From positions 62,001 to 126,000 of the forward strand of contig JADJPW010000004.1 of the NCBI GenBank assembly GCA_016713035.1: a stretch of 64,000 bases of DNA. Direction: 5' to 3'. Each line of letters begins with the position of its first letter. The first letter of the stretch is position 1. This DNA comes from Verrucomicrobiaceae bacterium (GTDB lineage: Bacteria; Verrucomicrobiota; Verrucomicrobiia; Verrucomicrobiales; Verrucomicrobiaceae). The translations under genes and the position numbers were made by a program. Shown one piece after another: positions 46,417 through 55,756 of the stretch. The notes beneath the pieces are model-generated. The model had not been told where the DNA came from. It worked only from the letters and a program-made list of their open reading frames with translations, and made no database searches.

Positions 46417-47562
46417 TCACCCTGCCTTCAACTCATCACACAGCGCCAGCGCCTTCAGCGCCTGACACGTCGCGATGTAGGTGATGTAGTGGTAGTTCCC
46501 GCGATACAGCGAGTGCATCCACCAGCGGCCCGAGACACGCTGCTCCTTCTTCAACCAAGCCACGGCCTTCTGAACGCGTTCATCCTTCGCCGGGACATCG
46601 CTCTGGCGCATGAGCACGACGGCGAAGGCGGTCATGTAGGCATCGCTCTCCGGCTTCGCTGCATCGGGGAGGCCGGTGATGAGCTTTTGGACGGTTTCGC
46701 TCACTTCAAAGTGCCAGTCGTTCAGCGCGGAAAAGTCACGCGTGCTCCAGCCGCCATCGGCGTGTTGTTTGGAGGAAAGCAGCTTCAGCGCCGCCTCGCG
46801 TTTTTCAGCGGAAACGAGCTCCGGCAGGTAAAAGGCGAGTTGTAGGCTCAAAACGCGATCCCAGTCATTTTTCGGCTCCGAGCTGCGCAGCCATTTTTTG
46901 AGCTTTTCGACCTTCGCGACCAGTTTTTCGTCCTTGAGGCCCGCAAGCCATCCCGGAGCAGCCGTGATGGTGCGCACGGCTTGCAGCGAGAGTTCGAAGT
47001 CCGTGGTGATGTGCGGGATTTCGACCTCGCCATGACTCACGAAGGCTCCGCTGGCCGCTTGACGCTCAAACATGTCGCGAATCGACCGCTCGGTGTGCTC
47101 GGAGGTTTTGCGCGTGACATGCTTGTCCCACTCCGCGAGGCCCAGCGAGCGCCACACGGCCGAAAAAGCGCCTGGCATGTGCTTGTAGCCGCTCTTCGTG
47201 GCCGTCTCCTTCACCTCTTTGATCTCCTTCGGCACGAACTCGATGAAGTCCGCCACGATCTCCTCGCTCGGTTTGCCGAGCTGCGGGATCAAAGCCGGTC
47301 GCTCGCTCAGGTAAGGTCCCGTGGTGTGGCAGTTCACGCAGCTTTTTTCACGCACCCAGCACACCGCACCGTCTTCGAGATACTTCACCGCCGCCTTGAT
47401 CGACTCCGCATCGAATTGCTTCACGCGAGGCTCGTCGGCGGTGGGGATGCTCACCTTGATGTCGCCGGATTCGTATTGAAACGCAGGCTTCGGCTTCTTG
47501 GGCGGCGTTTCGGCAGCGAGGAGCACCACAGGGGCTAGAAGGAAGACGAGAGCGATTTTCAT
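46417..47562 (-). CDS. Secreted single-haem cytochrome with squalene-cyclase-like toroid domain
   Basis: Intact, 381 residues. Signal peptide MKIALVFLLAPVVLLAAE; a c-type haem site EKSCVNCHTTGPYLSERP (CxxCH, about residue 75); then a toroid-like helical domain with QHADGGWSTRDF and RVSGRWWMHSLYRGNYHYI, plus MTAFAVVLMRQSDVP. Haem c linked to cyclase-like repeats suggests a periplasmic redox or substrate-recognition protein of unknown reaction. The intact reading frame shows this is a true fusion. It is the first gene of a minus-strand run toward HUMPS, 26 bases apart. Confidence 0.75.
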   Translation of the reverse strand: MKIALVFLLAPVVLLAAETPPKKPKPAFQYESGDIKVSIPTADEPRVKQFDAESIKAAVKYLEDGAVCWVREKSCVNCHTTGPYLSERPALIPQLGKPSEEIVADFIEFVPKEIKEVKETATKSGYKHMPGAFSAVWRSLGLAEWDKHVTRKTSEHTERSIRDMFERQAASGAFVSHGEVEIPHITTDFELSLQAVRTITAAPGWLAGLKDEKLVAKVEKLKKWLRSSEPKNDWDRVLSLQLAFYLPELVSAEKREAALKLLSSKQHADGGWSTRDFSALNDWHFEVSETVQKLITGLPDAAKPESDAYMTAFAVVLMRQSDVPAKDERVQKAVAWLKKEQRVSGRWWMHSLYRGNYHYITYIATCQALKALALCDELKAG

Positions 47563-47630
47563 GCGGCATTCCAAACGCTCAGCTGACAGAAAGCTATTCA
47601 GCGACGCAAAAATCAGTTAAGCTACCGGGC

Positions 47631-48413
47631 ATGAAATCGCACCTCCTCATCCTTTGCCTCGGCCTCCTGGTCGTGCGGACGGCTGCGCATGAGGCAGAGG
47701 CTAAAACTCTCACCCGTGTGAGTGCTGCTATCGCCGCGCAGCCGCAGGATGCGGCACTGTGGGTCCGCCGAGCGGCATTGAGGCTGGAAATGCGGGACTG
47801 GCAGGCCTGCTTGGTCGATCTCGAGCGTGCAGAGCGGCTCGGAGCGGAGAATTTGGAGCTGCTGCGTGCGCGGGCGCTGGTGCAGGGGAAGCGTTTCGAG
47901 TATGCGCTGGTCGTTTTGAGGCCACTGGAGCAGCATGCAGGCGCTCTGCGGCTCCGCGCACAAACACAGGCTGCCTTGCAGCATTTTGAAGAAGCAGCGG
48001 TGGATGCAGAAAGAGCTCTGCAACTCACGCCACGGCCTGAACCGGATGATTTTCTCGAAAGCGCCGAGTTTCTCTGCCTCGCGGGCCGGGAGGACGATGC
48101 ACTGGCCATGCTCGATCGTGCGCCGCAATTGCCAGTGATCGTCGAGCGGGCCATGCGGTTGGAAAAACTGGCCTCTGCTCTGCGGCGGCTCGAATCGCTC
48201 ATCTCCTCCGCGGCGGTGCCTGAGCCGTTGCTGGCGCGGAAGGCTGTGTTGCTCGCTCAAAATGGCCGTGAGGCTGATTCAGTCACAGTTTGGAAACAAA
48301 TCACTCAACGCATCGCAGCCATGCCGCCACAGGCACGCGGTTCACACGCCATGTCAAAACTCACACTGCAAGCGCATCAAGCACTGGAGGCACTGCAACA
48401 GCACACGCCGTGA
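47631..48413 (+). CDS. Secreted TPR protein, coupled to a phosphoesterase
   Basis: 260 residues, intact, with signal peptide MKSHLLILCLGLLVVRTAA. TPR-type helix pairs follow (ALWVRRAALRLEMRDWQACL, LRAQTQAALQHFEEAAVDAE). No enzyme motif. Its stop TGA overlaps the GTG of the next gene (48410-48413), so the pair is translationally coupled and presumably works together at the envelope. Confidence 0.8.
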   Translation: MKSHLLILCLGLLVVRTAAHEAEAKTLTRVSAAIAAQPQDAALWVRRAALRLEMRDWQACLVDLERAERLGAENLELLRARALVQGKRFEYALVVLRPLEQHAGALRLRAQTQAALQHFEEAAVDAERALQLTPRPEPDDFLESAEFLCLAGREDDALAMLDRAPQLPVIVERAMRLEKLASALRRLESLISSAAVPEPLLARKAVLLAQNGREADSVTVWKQITQRIAAMPPQARGSHAMSKLTLQAHQALEALQQHTP

Positions 48414-51004
48414 AAATCGCCCTGTTATTCTTTTTTATCACCGCGCTACAGCTCGCGGCGCAGGTCAGCTTCACCGGGGCGGACTACATTCAAGATTTTG
48501 ACAGCATGGGCACCAGCGGCACCTCTGCGCCTACCGGTTGGGGCTTTTACGGTGCTCACGGCGGCGGCAGCACGACATGGACGACGAGCATCCCGGCCAC
48601 GGGTGTTGGCGGTGGCACGGTGAATCATACGCTGACGGCGAGCACGACTTTTGCCACTAGCAGCAACACCGCAGGCTGGAACTACGCCCTCCCGACCTCG
48701 ACGGCGGATCGTGCGCTGGGCACCTCACCGACGGGTGGTCAGGGTCTAGCGCTGCAACTTGCTCTGACAAACAACACAGCGGCTGCGATTCAAGCCATCC
48801 GCATCGGTTATGACACACGACGCTTCACCGCTGCGCTCAATCAACTAGCCGGCTACTGGCTGTTTTACAGTGTGGACAATGGTGCGACGTGGACGAATGC
48901 CGCCGCGCTGAATCCTGATGCTGTCAGTGTACCTGCGACGACGGGTGTGACGACGACGCCGGTCACGGTGATCGAGCTGGCAGCTCCTTGGGCTGTCGGC
49001 TCGCAACTGCGCCTGCGCTGGGTGGATGACAATGGCGATACCTCGCCGGATCAAATCTACGGTCTCGACAATGTGACCCTGGGCGTGGTGCCGGGAGCGC
49101 CGCCAGCCGTTGCGCTCAGCTCACCGGCTGCGGGAAGCGTTGTTATCGTCGGTGAGGCCATCCCACTCGCTGCGAGTGCCACAGACGACGGCAGCATCAC
49201 AAAGGTGGAATTTTTTAACGGCAGCAGCGCCAAGCTGGGCGAGGCAACGAGTGCTCCGTTTGAGTTTGTATGGAATGGAGCAGCGGCAGGTAGCTACAGC
49301 CTTACTGCACGTGCCACCGACAATGATGCGAACCTGGTAATCTCCAGCGCAGTCGCTTTGATAGTGAATGCGGAGCCCGGTAGCGGCACACTGACACGCG
49401 GACCGTATTTGAACCAGGGGAATCAAAACAGCATCGTCATCCGCTGGCGCAGTAGCCAGGCCGTGATCGGGCGTGTGCGCTATGGCACAGCGAGCGATAG
49501 CCTGACGCAGAGCGTGGATGAGTCCACGGCGACGACGGAGCATGTGGTGCAGCTCACCGGCCTCTCGGCTTACACACGGTATTATTATAGTGTCGGCTCC
49601 GCGCTGGATACGCTGGCGGGCGGAGATGCAGAGCACACTTTCCGCACCTCGCCCGCACCGAGCACGGCTACGGACACCCGCATCTGGGTGCTGGGTGATG
49701 CAGGCCGTGCGAATGCTGACCAGACCGCTGTGCGTGATGCCTACTACACCTGGACTGGCACACGCACGCCTGATCTATGCCTCATGCTCGGTGACAATGC
49801 CTACAACAGCGGCACCGACAGCGAGTATCAGGCCGCCGTTTTTGGCATGTATCCGACGATGCTGCGCAAAATGCCGCTGTGGTCATGCATGGGCAATCAT
49901 GATGCGAACAACGGCAGCACCAGCAGCACGGCGAACTTCCCGTACCTGGACATGTTCACCTTTCCCACTTCGGGTGAATGCGGTGGCGTGACGAGCGGTA
50001 CAGAGCGCTACTTCAGCTTCGATTATGGCAACATCCACTTCATCAATCTCGACTCACAGACGAGCAGCAGAGCCACGATCGAGTCCACTGGTAGCGATGG
50101 CGCGATGGCGGCTTGGTTGCGCAATGATCTAGCCGCTGTGACCGCGGCGTGGATCATCGCCATTTTCCACCATCCGCCCTACTCCAAGGGCAGCCACGAC
50201 AGCGATGTGGAGTCACAGCTCGTGCAGATGCGTTCACGCTTCGCTCCGATCCTGGAGGCTGGGGGCGTCGATCTCGTGCTCACGGGCCACAGTCACAGCT
50301 ACGAGCGCAGCTTTTTGCTCGATCAGCACTATGGTCTGAGCACCACCTTCACCGCTGCGCACAAGCGACAGCCCGGCAATGGTCGCCCCGCTGGCGACGG
50401 TGCCTACATCAAGCCGCTCACTGGACCGCGTGATCACTTTGGGGCCGTTTATGCACTCACTGGCAGCGCAGGAAGCGCGGATGGCGGCCCACTAGATCAT
50501 CCCGCCATGTATGTGAGCTACAACACCCTCGGCAGCTTCAACATCGACATCAATGGCAACACACTCAATGCCACCTACATCGAAAGTGACAACGAGATCA
50601 CCGACACCTTCACCATCGTAAAACAAGGTGCCGCCGACAGCGAGGGCGACGGCGTGCCGGACGTTTTTGAAATCGCCAACGGCATGGATCGCCACAACGC
50701 GGCGGATGCCACGTTGGACATCGACAAAGATGGCAATGACGCCGTAGAGGAGTATCTCTACGGCCTCAATCCTGCCGCCAGCGATCGCTTTGGCTGGACC
50801 AAAACGCACAATGGCAACTCGGTCATTGTCACCTTCCCCACGCTGCCTGAGAGGGTCTATCGCGTGTATTGGAGCACCGACCTGACTACTTGGTCAGCCG
50901 GTTCCGCCGTGATTACCGGCGACGGCACGAACAAGTCATGGACCGACTCATCCAGTGCCGCGAATCGGCGTTTTTACCGTGTGGAAGTGAACGCTGGGCC
51001 GTGA
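48410..51004 (+). CDS. Secreted purple-acid-phosphatase-like metallophosphoesterase, multidomain
   Basis: 864 residues, intact. The GTG at 48410 (VKIALLFFFITALQLAAQ, a signal peptide) overlaps the preceding stop. Order: an N-terminal beta-domain (about 20-220); an Ig-like domain (PPAVALSSPAAGSVVIVGE, about 225-320); a fibronectin-like purple-acid-phosphatase N-domain (TRGPYLNQGNQNSIVIRWRS); and the phosphoesterase core with GDAGRAN, MLGDNAYNSG, CMGNHDANNG, FHHPPYSKG and GHSHSYERSF, all metal ligands kept. A calcium-type repeat (SEGDGVPDVFEIANGMD) and the C-terminal YRVYWSTDLTTW motif end it. Likely a secreted or surface phosphatase for organic phosphate. Confidence 0.9.
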   Translation: MKIALLFFFITALQLAAQVSFTGADYIQDFDSMGTSGTSAPTGWGFYGAHGGGSTTWTTSIPATGVGGGTVNHTLTASTTFATSSNTAGWNYALPTSTADRALGTSPTGGQGLALQLALTNNTAAAIQAIRIGYDTRRFTAALNQLAGYWLFYSVDNGATWTNAAALNPDAVSVPATTGVTTTPVTVIELAAPWAVGSQLRLRWVDDNGDTSPDQIYGLDNVTLGVVPGAPPAVALSSPAAGSVVIVGEAIPLAASATDDGSITKVEFFNGSSAKLGEATSAPFEFVWNGAAAGSYSLTARATDNDANLVISSAVALIVNAEPGSGTLTRGPYLNQGNQNSIVIRWRSSQAVIGRVRYGTASDSLTQSVDESTATTEHVVQLTGLSAYTRYYYSVGSALDTLAGGDAEHTFRTSPAPSTATDTRIWVLGDAGRANADQTAVRDAYYTWTGTRTPDLCLMLGDNAYNSGTDSEYQAAVFGMYPTMLRKMPLWSCMGNHDANNGSTSSTANFPYLDMFTFPTSGECGGVTSGTERYFSFDYGNIHFINLDSQTSSRATIESTGSDGAMAAWLRNDLAAVTAAWIIAIFHHPPYSKGSHDSDVESQLVQMRSRFAPILEAGGVDLVLTGHSHSYERSFLLDQHYGLSTTFTAAHKRQPGNGRPAGDGAYIKPLTGPRDHFGAVYALTGSAGSADGGPLDHPAMYVSYNTLGSFNIDINGNTLNATYIESDNEITDTFTIVKQGAADSEGDGVPDVFEIANGMDRHNAADATLDIDKDGNDAVEEYLYGLNPAASDRFGWTKTHNGNSVIVTFPTLPERVYRVYWSTDLTTWSAGSAVITGDGTNKSWTDSSSAANRRFYRVEVNAGP

Positions 51005-51116
51005 CTTTGCTCATGAGAGGTCAGCTGCGTTTTTCCATACGCTCGTTCCAACATGCGATCTGCCATGTCTCGATAGCCTTGATCTCCCTCGGTGCGTTGC
51101 GAGGTGAAGAGGGCCG

Positions 51117-51809
51117 CTAGGAAAGCGCCAGCATGAGGTGGGCGAGTTCGTCGTCCACTTCATCGGGGGAATCGACGAGGCGGGCGACTTCAGCGCGGAG
51201 GAGGTCGCGGTAGCGTTGGCGCAAGCGACTGAGGGCGACACGCGTGGAGGCAACACTGAGGCCGAGTTTTTCCGCGTCGGCTTCCTCGGCCCCGTCGCCG
51301 CGGGAGGAACCGAAAATCATGGGTGAGAGCACGGCAAAGCGGGTGCCATGGCCGGAGCTTTCACACTCTTGTCGCAGGTGATCCATGACATGTGCGAGGA
51401 GGGTGTGCGCCCATTTGCGATCAAAGGCACGATCAGGGCTATCATCGGCACCTGGGGGCTCAGGGATGGCATCGAGAGTGAGTACTTCTTTGTCCGGGCC
51501 GCCGCGCTTCTGCCGAGTGTCACGACGGTGCTCGTTCATCATGAATCGCTTGATGGCGGTGAGTAAAAAGGTGCGAAAACGACCGCGCTCACGGTCGGCC
51601 TGGGCTTGCAGCCCGCTGGTGAGGAGTTTGGTGAAGAAGGACTGTGTCAGGTCTTCTGCGTCGGCATGGGGGACGCCGAAGCTGCGCACATACTCGAAAA
51701 GCGGTGGCCAATAGTCGCGACAGAGCTTTTCCAAAGCAGCCGCTCCTTCTGGAGTGCTGCTATTGGCCGAGCGGATGACGCGGGTCCATTGGGTGGTCTG
51801 AAAGTCCAT
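51117..51809 (-). CDS. ECF-type RNA polymerase sigma factor, divergent to a kinase
   Basis: 230 residues, intact, reading down from the ATG at 51809 (MDFQTTQWTRVIRSANS). Region 2: LCRDYWPPLFEYVRSFG, HADAEDLTQSFFTKLL and ERGRFRTFLLTAIKRFMMNE with HRRDTRQKRGG. This is the sigma group of Planctomycetes and Verrucomicrobia that sits next to Ser/Thr kinases. Region 4: LGLSVASTRVALSRLRQRY (helix-turn-helix). It starts about 130 bases from, and divergent to, the kinase at 51942, repeating the arrangement at 20-24 kb. I infer phosphorylation-controlled activity by that kinase. Confidence 0.88.
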   Translation of the reverse strand: MDFQTTQWTRVIRSANSSTPEGAAALEKLCRDYWPPLFEYVRSFGVPHADAEDLTQSFFTKLLTSGLQAQADRERGRFRTFLLTAIKRFMMNEHRRDTRQKRGGPDKEVLTLDAIPEPPGADDSPDRAFDRKWAHTLLAHVMDHLRQECESSGHGTRFAVLSPMIFGSSRGDGAEEADAEKLGLSVASTRVALSRLRQRYRDLLRAEVARLVDSPDEVDDELAHLMLALS

Positions 51810-51941
51810 GAGGCGGGTATCGAAGCTCAGCCACTTTAGCCGTATCAGGATTACCCGAACAACTGCGAAGTCGCTTTTGATGATTTTCGTGTCGTCTCGG
51901 ATGAAATCTTTGCCGACATTTGGTGAAGTAACTCTGATCTC

Positions 51942-54407
51942 ATGCATACCACCAACCCAGTGACCGATGACGCCGGTGCCGCCGCGATGCTGGCGAGCAC
52001 GCTGCGCCCGCCTGTCGAGGCTGAAATCCCGGGGGATGCTGTGGGTATCTACACGCTGGTGCAAAAGCTGGGCGAGGGCGGATTTGGCACCGTTTGGGAG
52101 GCCCGGCAGACGGAGCCACTGGAGCGCGATGTGGCTCTGAAAATCATCAAGCTGGGCATGAGCACGCTGGAGGTGATGGCGAGGTTCGAGCTGGAAAGAG
52201 CGACCCTGGCCCGCATGAATCACCCCTGCATCGCTCATGTGCTGGATGCGGGCATGACGCCGAGCGGAAGGCCGTTTTTCGTCATGGAACTGGTGCGTGG
52301 CACCACGATCACACACTACTCCCGCGAGCATGGGCTGACGCTGGAGCAGCGGTTGCGGTTGTTTCAAAAAGTCTGCGCCGGGGTGGAGCATGCGCACCAA
52401 AAAGGGATCATTCACCGGGATCTGAAGCCCTCGAATGTGCTGGTGAAGGCCGTGGATGACGATGTGGTGCCAAAGATCATCGACTTCGGCATTGCCAAGG
52501 CCATCACCACAGATCGTCTCACCGAGCTGACGCTGGCGACTCGACTCGGGGATGTGATGGGATCACCGATTTACATGAGTCCGGAGCAGGCCGCGGCCAG
52601 CAGTGACATCGACACACGCAGCGATGTTTATGCCCTCGGTGCCTTGCTTTACGAACTGCTGACCGAAAGACCGCCCTTTGATCCGAAGGAGTTCGCAGCA
52701 GCAGGGCAGGATGAAATGCGCCGCTGCATCCGCGAGGTGGAGCCAGTGAGACCCACGCAAGTCCGGCGAGAGATCAGCATCGATCTGGAACTCATCACTC
52801 GGCGGGCCATGGCAAAGGAGCGTGAACTGCGCTATGACTCTGCTGCAGCTCTGGCAGAGGACGTCGAGAGATTTTTAAATCATGAGCCCGTGCGTGCTCG
52901 TGCACCGAGCTGGGCTTACCTGACGCAGCGATGGATGCGGCGACATCGCGCGGGTGCACTGGCTGTGGGTGTGAGTGTGCTCGCCTTGCTGGGAGGCACG
53001 GCTTTGGCTCTCTGGCATGCTGCGCTGGCACGTCAGGCGCAGCGGGCTGCGGAAGACAGTGCCATGGAGGCGAGGCGACAGCTCCACGATGCCGATGCGG
53101 CCACCCATGCGCTCATCGAGACCATGGCGGACATGGGGCGCATTCGCAGCGGTAGGAATCTCACGCACGAGGAGTTACGCCGAGCCGTCACAGAGCGAGT
53201 CAGTCACTTTCAGGGCGATCCCGTGCGAAAGGCACTGATGCTCTCCGCGCTGGGTCATTTCGCTCCGAATCGCGAGGCAGTGGATCTGCAGCGCCAGGCC
53301 CTTCAGCTCGCCGAGCAGGCTTTGCCAGCGGACGATGAGCGCCTGTGGACCCTGCGGCTTGCCTTGTTGCGGCAGGAATCTCAGATCAGCACCGACAAGG
53401 CCGCTCTGATTGATTCGGCAAAGAAGATTGCTGACTGGATGTTGGCCCACTTTGGGCGGGAGGAGCCTCGCACGATCACGGCCCACCTGAGCCTCGGGAT
53501 TCTCTTCAACCGATCCGGTCGTGCAGCAGAGGCTTTGAGTGTGCTGACGGAGGTGGAGGCATGGTGTGCCCAGAAACCGGCCGGTTTTCGCGAGGGGACT
53601 CGTGTCTTTGTGCGAATCGAGCTCGCCGAGGCCCTGATCGCACTGAAGCGTCATGATGAAGCGCTGAAGATCAGTCGTGAAAACATTCAGATCGCGCGGG
53701 CGAGCTTCACGGTGCGGAATTTGGCCCTTGCGAGGAGCCTGCAGCAGTTCGCTGAGATCAGCCACAGCTTGAAAAATCTCGATGAAGCCGCCACGGCATC
53801 GGCTGAGGCGGTGAAAGCGTTTGTGGATGCCGTAGGACCCGCTGAAAGGGTGGCACAGGATGCGCAGACATTTTTGATCAAGCTCCAGAAGGAACGCCTG
53901 GATGAGGCCGCCATCATCGCTGCGAGTGATGACTGGATGAAGGAATGCGAGAAGCGGCTCGGCCCGCGACATGAAGTCAGTCTCGCGGCCATAGGTTCAC
54001 ACGCCACGCAGCTAAGCAACACAGCGCGGCACGCCGAAGCCCGCCAGCTCTGTGAAGACACTTTGGAGAGCCTTCCCACAGCCTCCGAAGGCACCCTGCC
54101 AGTGGAGGCTATCCCCGTGCTACGCGCCCTCGCTCGTGCTCAGCGGATGCAAAAAGACTTTTCTGCTGCCGAGGCCAGTTTGAGCTCGTTAGTGGCGCTC
54201 ATGAGGCAGCATGAAGCTGAAAACATTCAGCGGCATGCCGATGCACAGCAGCTCGTCAGCGTGCTCATGGCGATGGATCGCCAGTCAGAGGCACGCGCCA
54301 TGCTGGAAACGTGCATCGCAGAGCTGAAGGCCCTCCCGAAGCCCCGCGCGGCCAAGGCTGAAAAACTGCTCCAGGCAGCCGAGAAGCAGCTCGCTGAGTT
54401 TAAGTGA
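51942..54407 (+). CDS. Transmembrane Ser/Thr protein kinase with TPR sensor part
   Basis: 821 residues, intact. A PknB-type kinase (about 35-300) with the Gly loop LGEGGFGTVW, the Lys in DVALKIIKL, HRD at 158-160 (IIHRDLKPSNVL), DFG at 181-183 (IIDFGIAKA), then GSPIYMSPEQAA and DVYALGALLYELL. One membrane helix at about 340-360 (GALAVGVSVLALLGGTALAL) is followed by an extracytoplasmic part with TPR-like helices (RAAEALSVLTEVEAWC, LDEAATASAEAVKAF). The intact copy shows what the broken gene at 21136 should look like. It is divergently paired with the sigma factor at 51809. Confidence 0.92.
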   Translation: MHTTNPVTDDAGAAAMLASTLRPPVEAEIPGDAVGIYTLVQKLGEGGFGTVWEARQTEPLERDVALKIIKLGMSTLEVMARFELERATLARMNHPCIAHVLDAGMTPSGRPFFVMELVRGTTITHYSREHGLTLEQRLRLFQKVCAGVEHAHQKGIIHRDLKPSNVLVKAVDDDVVPKIIDFGIAKAITTDRLTELTLATRLGDVMGSPIYMSPEQAAASSDIDTRSDVYALGALLYELLTERPPFDPKEFAAAGQDEMRRCIREVEPVRPTQVRREISIDLELITRRAMAKERELRYDSAAALAEDVERFLNHEPVRARAPSWAYLTQRWMRRHRAGALAVGVSVLALLGGTALALWHAALARQAQRAAEDSAMEARRQLHDADAATHALIETMADMGRIRSGRNLTHEELRRAVTERVSHFQGDPVRKALMLSALGHFAPNREAVDLQRQALQLAEQALPADDERLWTLRLALLRQESQISTDKAALIDSAKKIADWMLAHFGREEPRTITAHLSLGILFNRSGRAAEALSVLTEVEAWCAQKPAGFREGTRVFVRIELAEALIALKRHDEALKISRENIQIARASFTVRNLALARSLQQFAEISHSLKNLDEAATASAEAVKAFVDAVGPAERVAQDAQTFLIKLQKERLDEAAIIAASDDWMKECEKRLGPRHEVSLAAIGSHATQLSNTARHAEARQLCEDTLESLPTASEGTLPVEAIPVLRALARAQRMQKDFSAAEASLSSLVALMRQHEAENIQRHADAQQLVSVLMAMDRQSEARAMLETCIAELKALPKPRAAKAEKLLQAAEKQLAEFK

Positions 54408-54482
54408 ATCTTTTTGTAGAAATCGTGAAATCAACGTCTGTGGATGTCCTTGCAGCGGGTGAATCCACCACAGACATCCCTC

Positions 54483-55610
54483 ATGAAAACCACTGCTGCC
54501 ACACTTCTCCTGCTGCTCTTTGCCACCCTGCTCTCTGCCCAGACGGTGACGCCTGAAGATGGAAACTGGAGCCTGAAACACGTCGAAATGAGCAACACTC
54601 CGGAAGCGGCCTTTATGGCTCGCACGGGAGACATTGATAACCTCGGCTTCGGTTGGTCTGCGGGTTTCAATCCCTTTTCCGGCAACAGCACCTCCTCCCA
54701 CACCTGGCCCTGGACACTGGACCCAGCCGATCCCGACGGCACAGACCGCATCATGGTCATCTCCAGCTTTCGTGGCAACCCACCCAACGGTGACGACGGC
54801 TACACGCGAGACACCAGCCGCCCCGCAAATAGCGTGCGCCCGATCGTGCTCGAATACACGCCTCCAGCGACCATCACCAATGCCTGCCTTCAGATGTTTG
54901 TGGATGATTTCCAGGCTCCCGTTTGGGGTAGCCTCTACTACGTCACCCTCAATGGCCTGCGGGTGCCAGCGTTGGAAACGGTGATCAATGCCATCAACCA
55001 GACAGGCCCCATTGGCCGGATGGTCACGCTGCGACTCGAGGGGGATCTTCTCAGTCAGGTGAGCACCGGACGGCTGGAAATACGCATCGATGACGACAGC
55101 ACCGGCGCGGGAGACGGCTACGCCATTGATTTCGTGAAGCTACTCATCAACCGCACGAGCTTTCAGCACACCGGAGCAGTCAGCGGGCGCGTGCGGCACC
55201 CCGAAACCTCCCAAGTCATCCCAGGAGCGACAGTCCGCATCTATGACCAGGAGGTGACGACCGACGCCCAAGGCATCTACACCATCAGCGGGCTGCCCGC
55301 CGGGCTGCACCAGGTCTCCGTCAGCGTCCCTGGACTACGGTCCCGGTCTATTTCTGCCCATGTCATCAGCGGCACGACCAACACGAACACCAACATCACA
55401 CCGCTCGCCGGAAACTTCACTCTGACCAACCAGATCGCCATGGAGCTGAATTTCCACGCCGCCTCCGGCTTTCGCTACGACATCGAATCGTCCCCTGACA
55501 TGCAGACTTGGACTGTGCAGGAAACCATTTACGGCAACGACCGCCAGGTAACCAAATTCAAAGGATCAGGCGGTGCACAGCAGCTCTTTTGGCGTGTCCG
55601 TGAGCGCTGA
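54483..55610 (+). CDS. Secreted protein with carboxypeptidase-regulatory-like domain
   Basis: 375 residues, intact, with signal peptide MKTTAATLLLLLFATLLSAQ. The first 220 residues are a beta-rich domain of unknown type (DNLGFGWSAGFNPF, TWPWTLDPADPDGTD, GYAIDFVKLLINRT). Then a carboxypeptidase-regulatory-like Ig domain (AVSGRVRHPETSQVIPGATV, IYTISGLPAGLHQVSVSV). The C-terminus has the verrucomicrobial YDIESSPDMQTWTVQE motif. It starts 75 bases after the kinase stop, so it may belong with the sigma/kinase module, perhaps as a target, which is inference. Confidence 0.75.
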   Translation: MKTTAATLLLLLFATLLSAQTVTPEDGNWSLKHVEMSNTPEAAFMARTGDIDNLGFGWSAGFNPFSGNSTSSHTWPWTLDPADPDGTDRIMVISSFRGNPPNGDDGYTRDTSRPANSVRPIVLEYTPPATITNACLQMFVDDFQAPVWGSLYYVTLNGLRVPALETVINAINQTGPIGRMVTLRLEGDLLSQVSTGRLEIRIDDDSTGAGDGYAIDFVKLLINRTSFQHTGAVSGRVRHPETSQVIPGATVRIYDQEVTTDAQGIYTISGLPAGLHQVSVSVPGLRSRSISAHVISGTTNTNTNITPLAGNFTLTNQIAMELNFHAASGFRYDIESSPDMQTWTVQETIYGNDRQVTKFKGSGGAQQLFWRVRER

Positions 55611-55668
55611 GTCAATTTTTTGATGGGCGGTATGCATAGGACACACGCATGGTCATCCGTTGATTGTC

Positions 55669-55687
55669 CATGATGAACGTCATCATG
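55669..55687. promoter_or_regulatory. Perfect inverted repeat between convergent genes
   Basis: CATGATGA-acg-TCATCATG, an 8-bp perfect inverted repeat with a 3-bp centre, between the secreted protein gene and the MOSC gene. There is no T-run, so it is not a usual terminator. Its role is unknown. Confidence 0.35.
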
Positions 55688-55695
55688 TATGTTGA

Positions 55696-55745
55696 TGACG
55701 CAAGGCATCTTTACCCAGGCCACCGTCCGCAAAGGCCGCAGTCAG
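55696..55745 (+). pseudogene. Fragment resembling the acetyltransferase gene at 61648
   Basis: This stretch encodes QGIFTQATVRKGRSQ, against EGIFRQATVRKGRNR in the intact GNAT gene (bases about 62168-62215). About 34 of 40 bases agree. The motif is conserved in RimJ-like acetyltransferases, so the fragment is either a decayed paralogue or a piece copied from the distant gene. No other part of the gene is present between 55611 and 55757. Confidence 0.5.
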
Positions 55746-55756
55746 ACAGGATGTGC

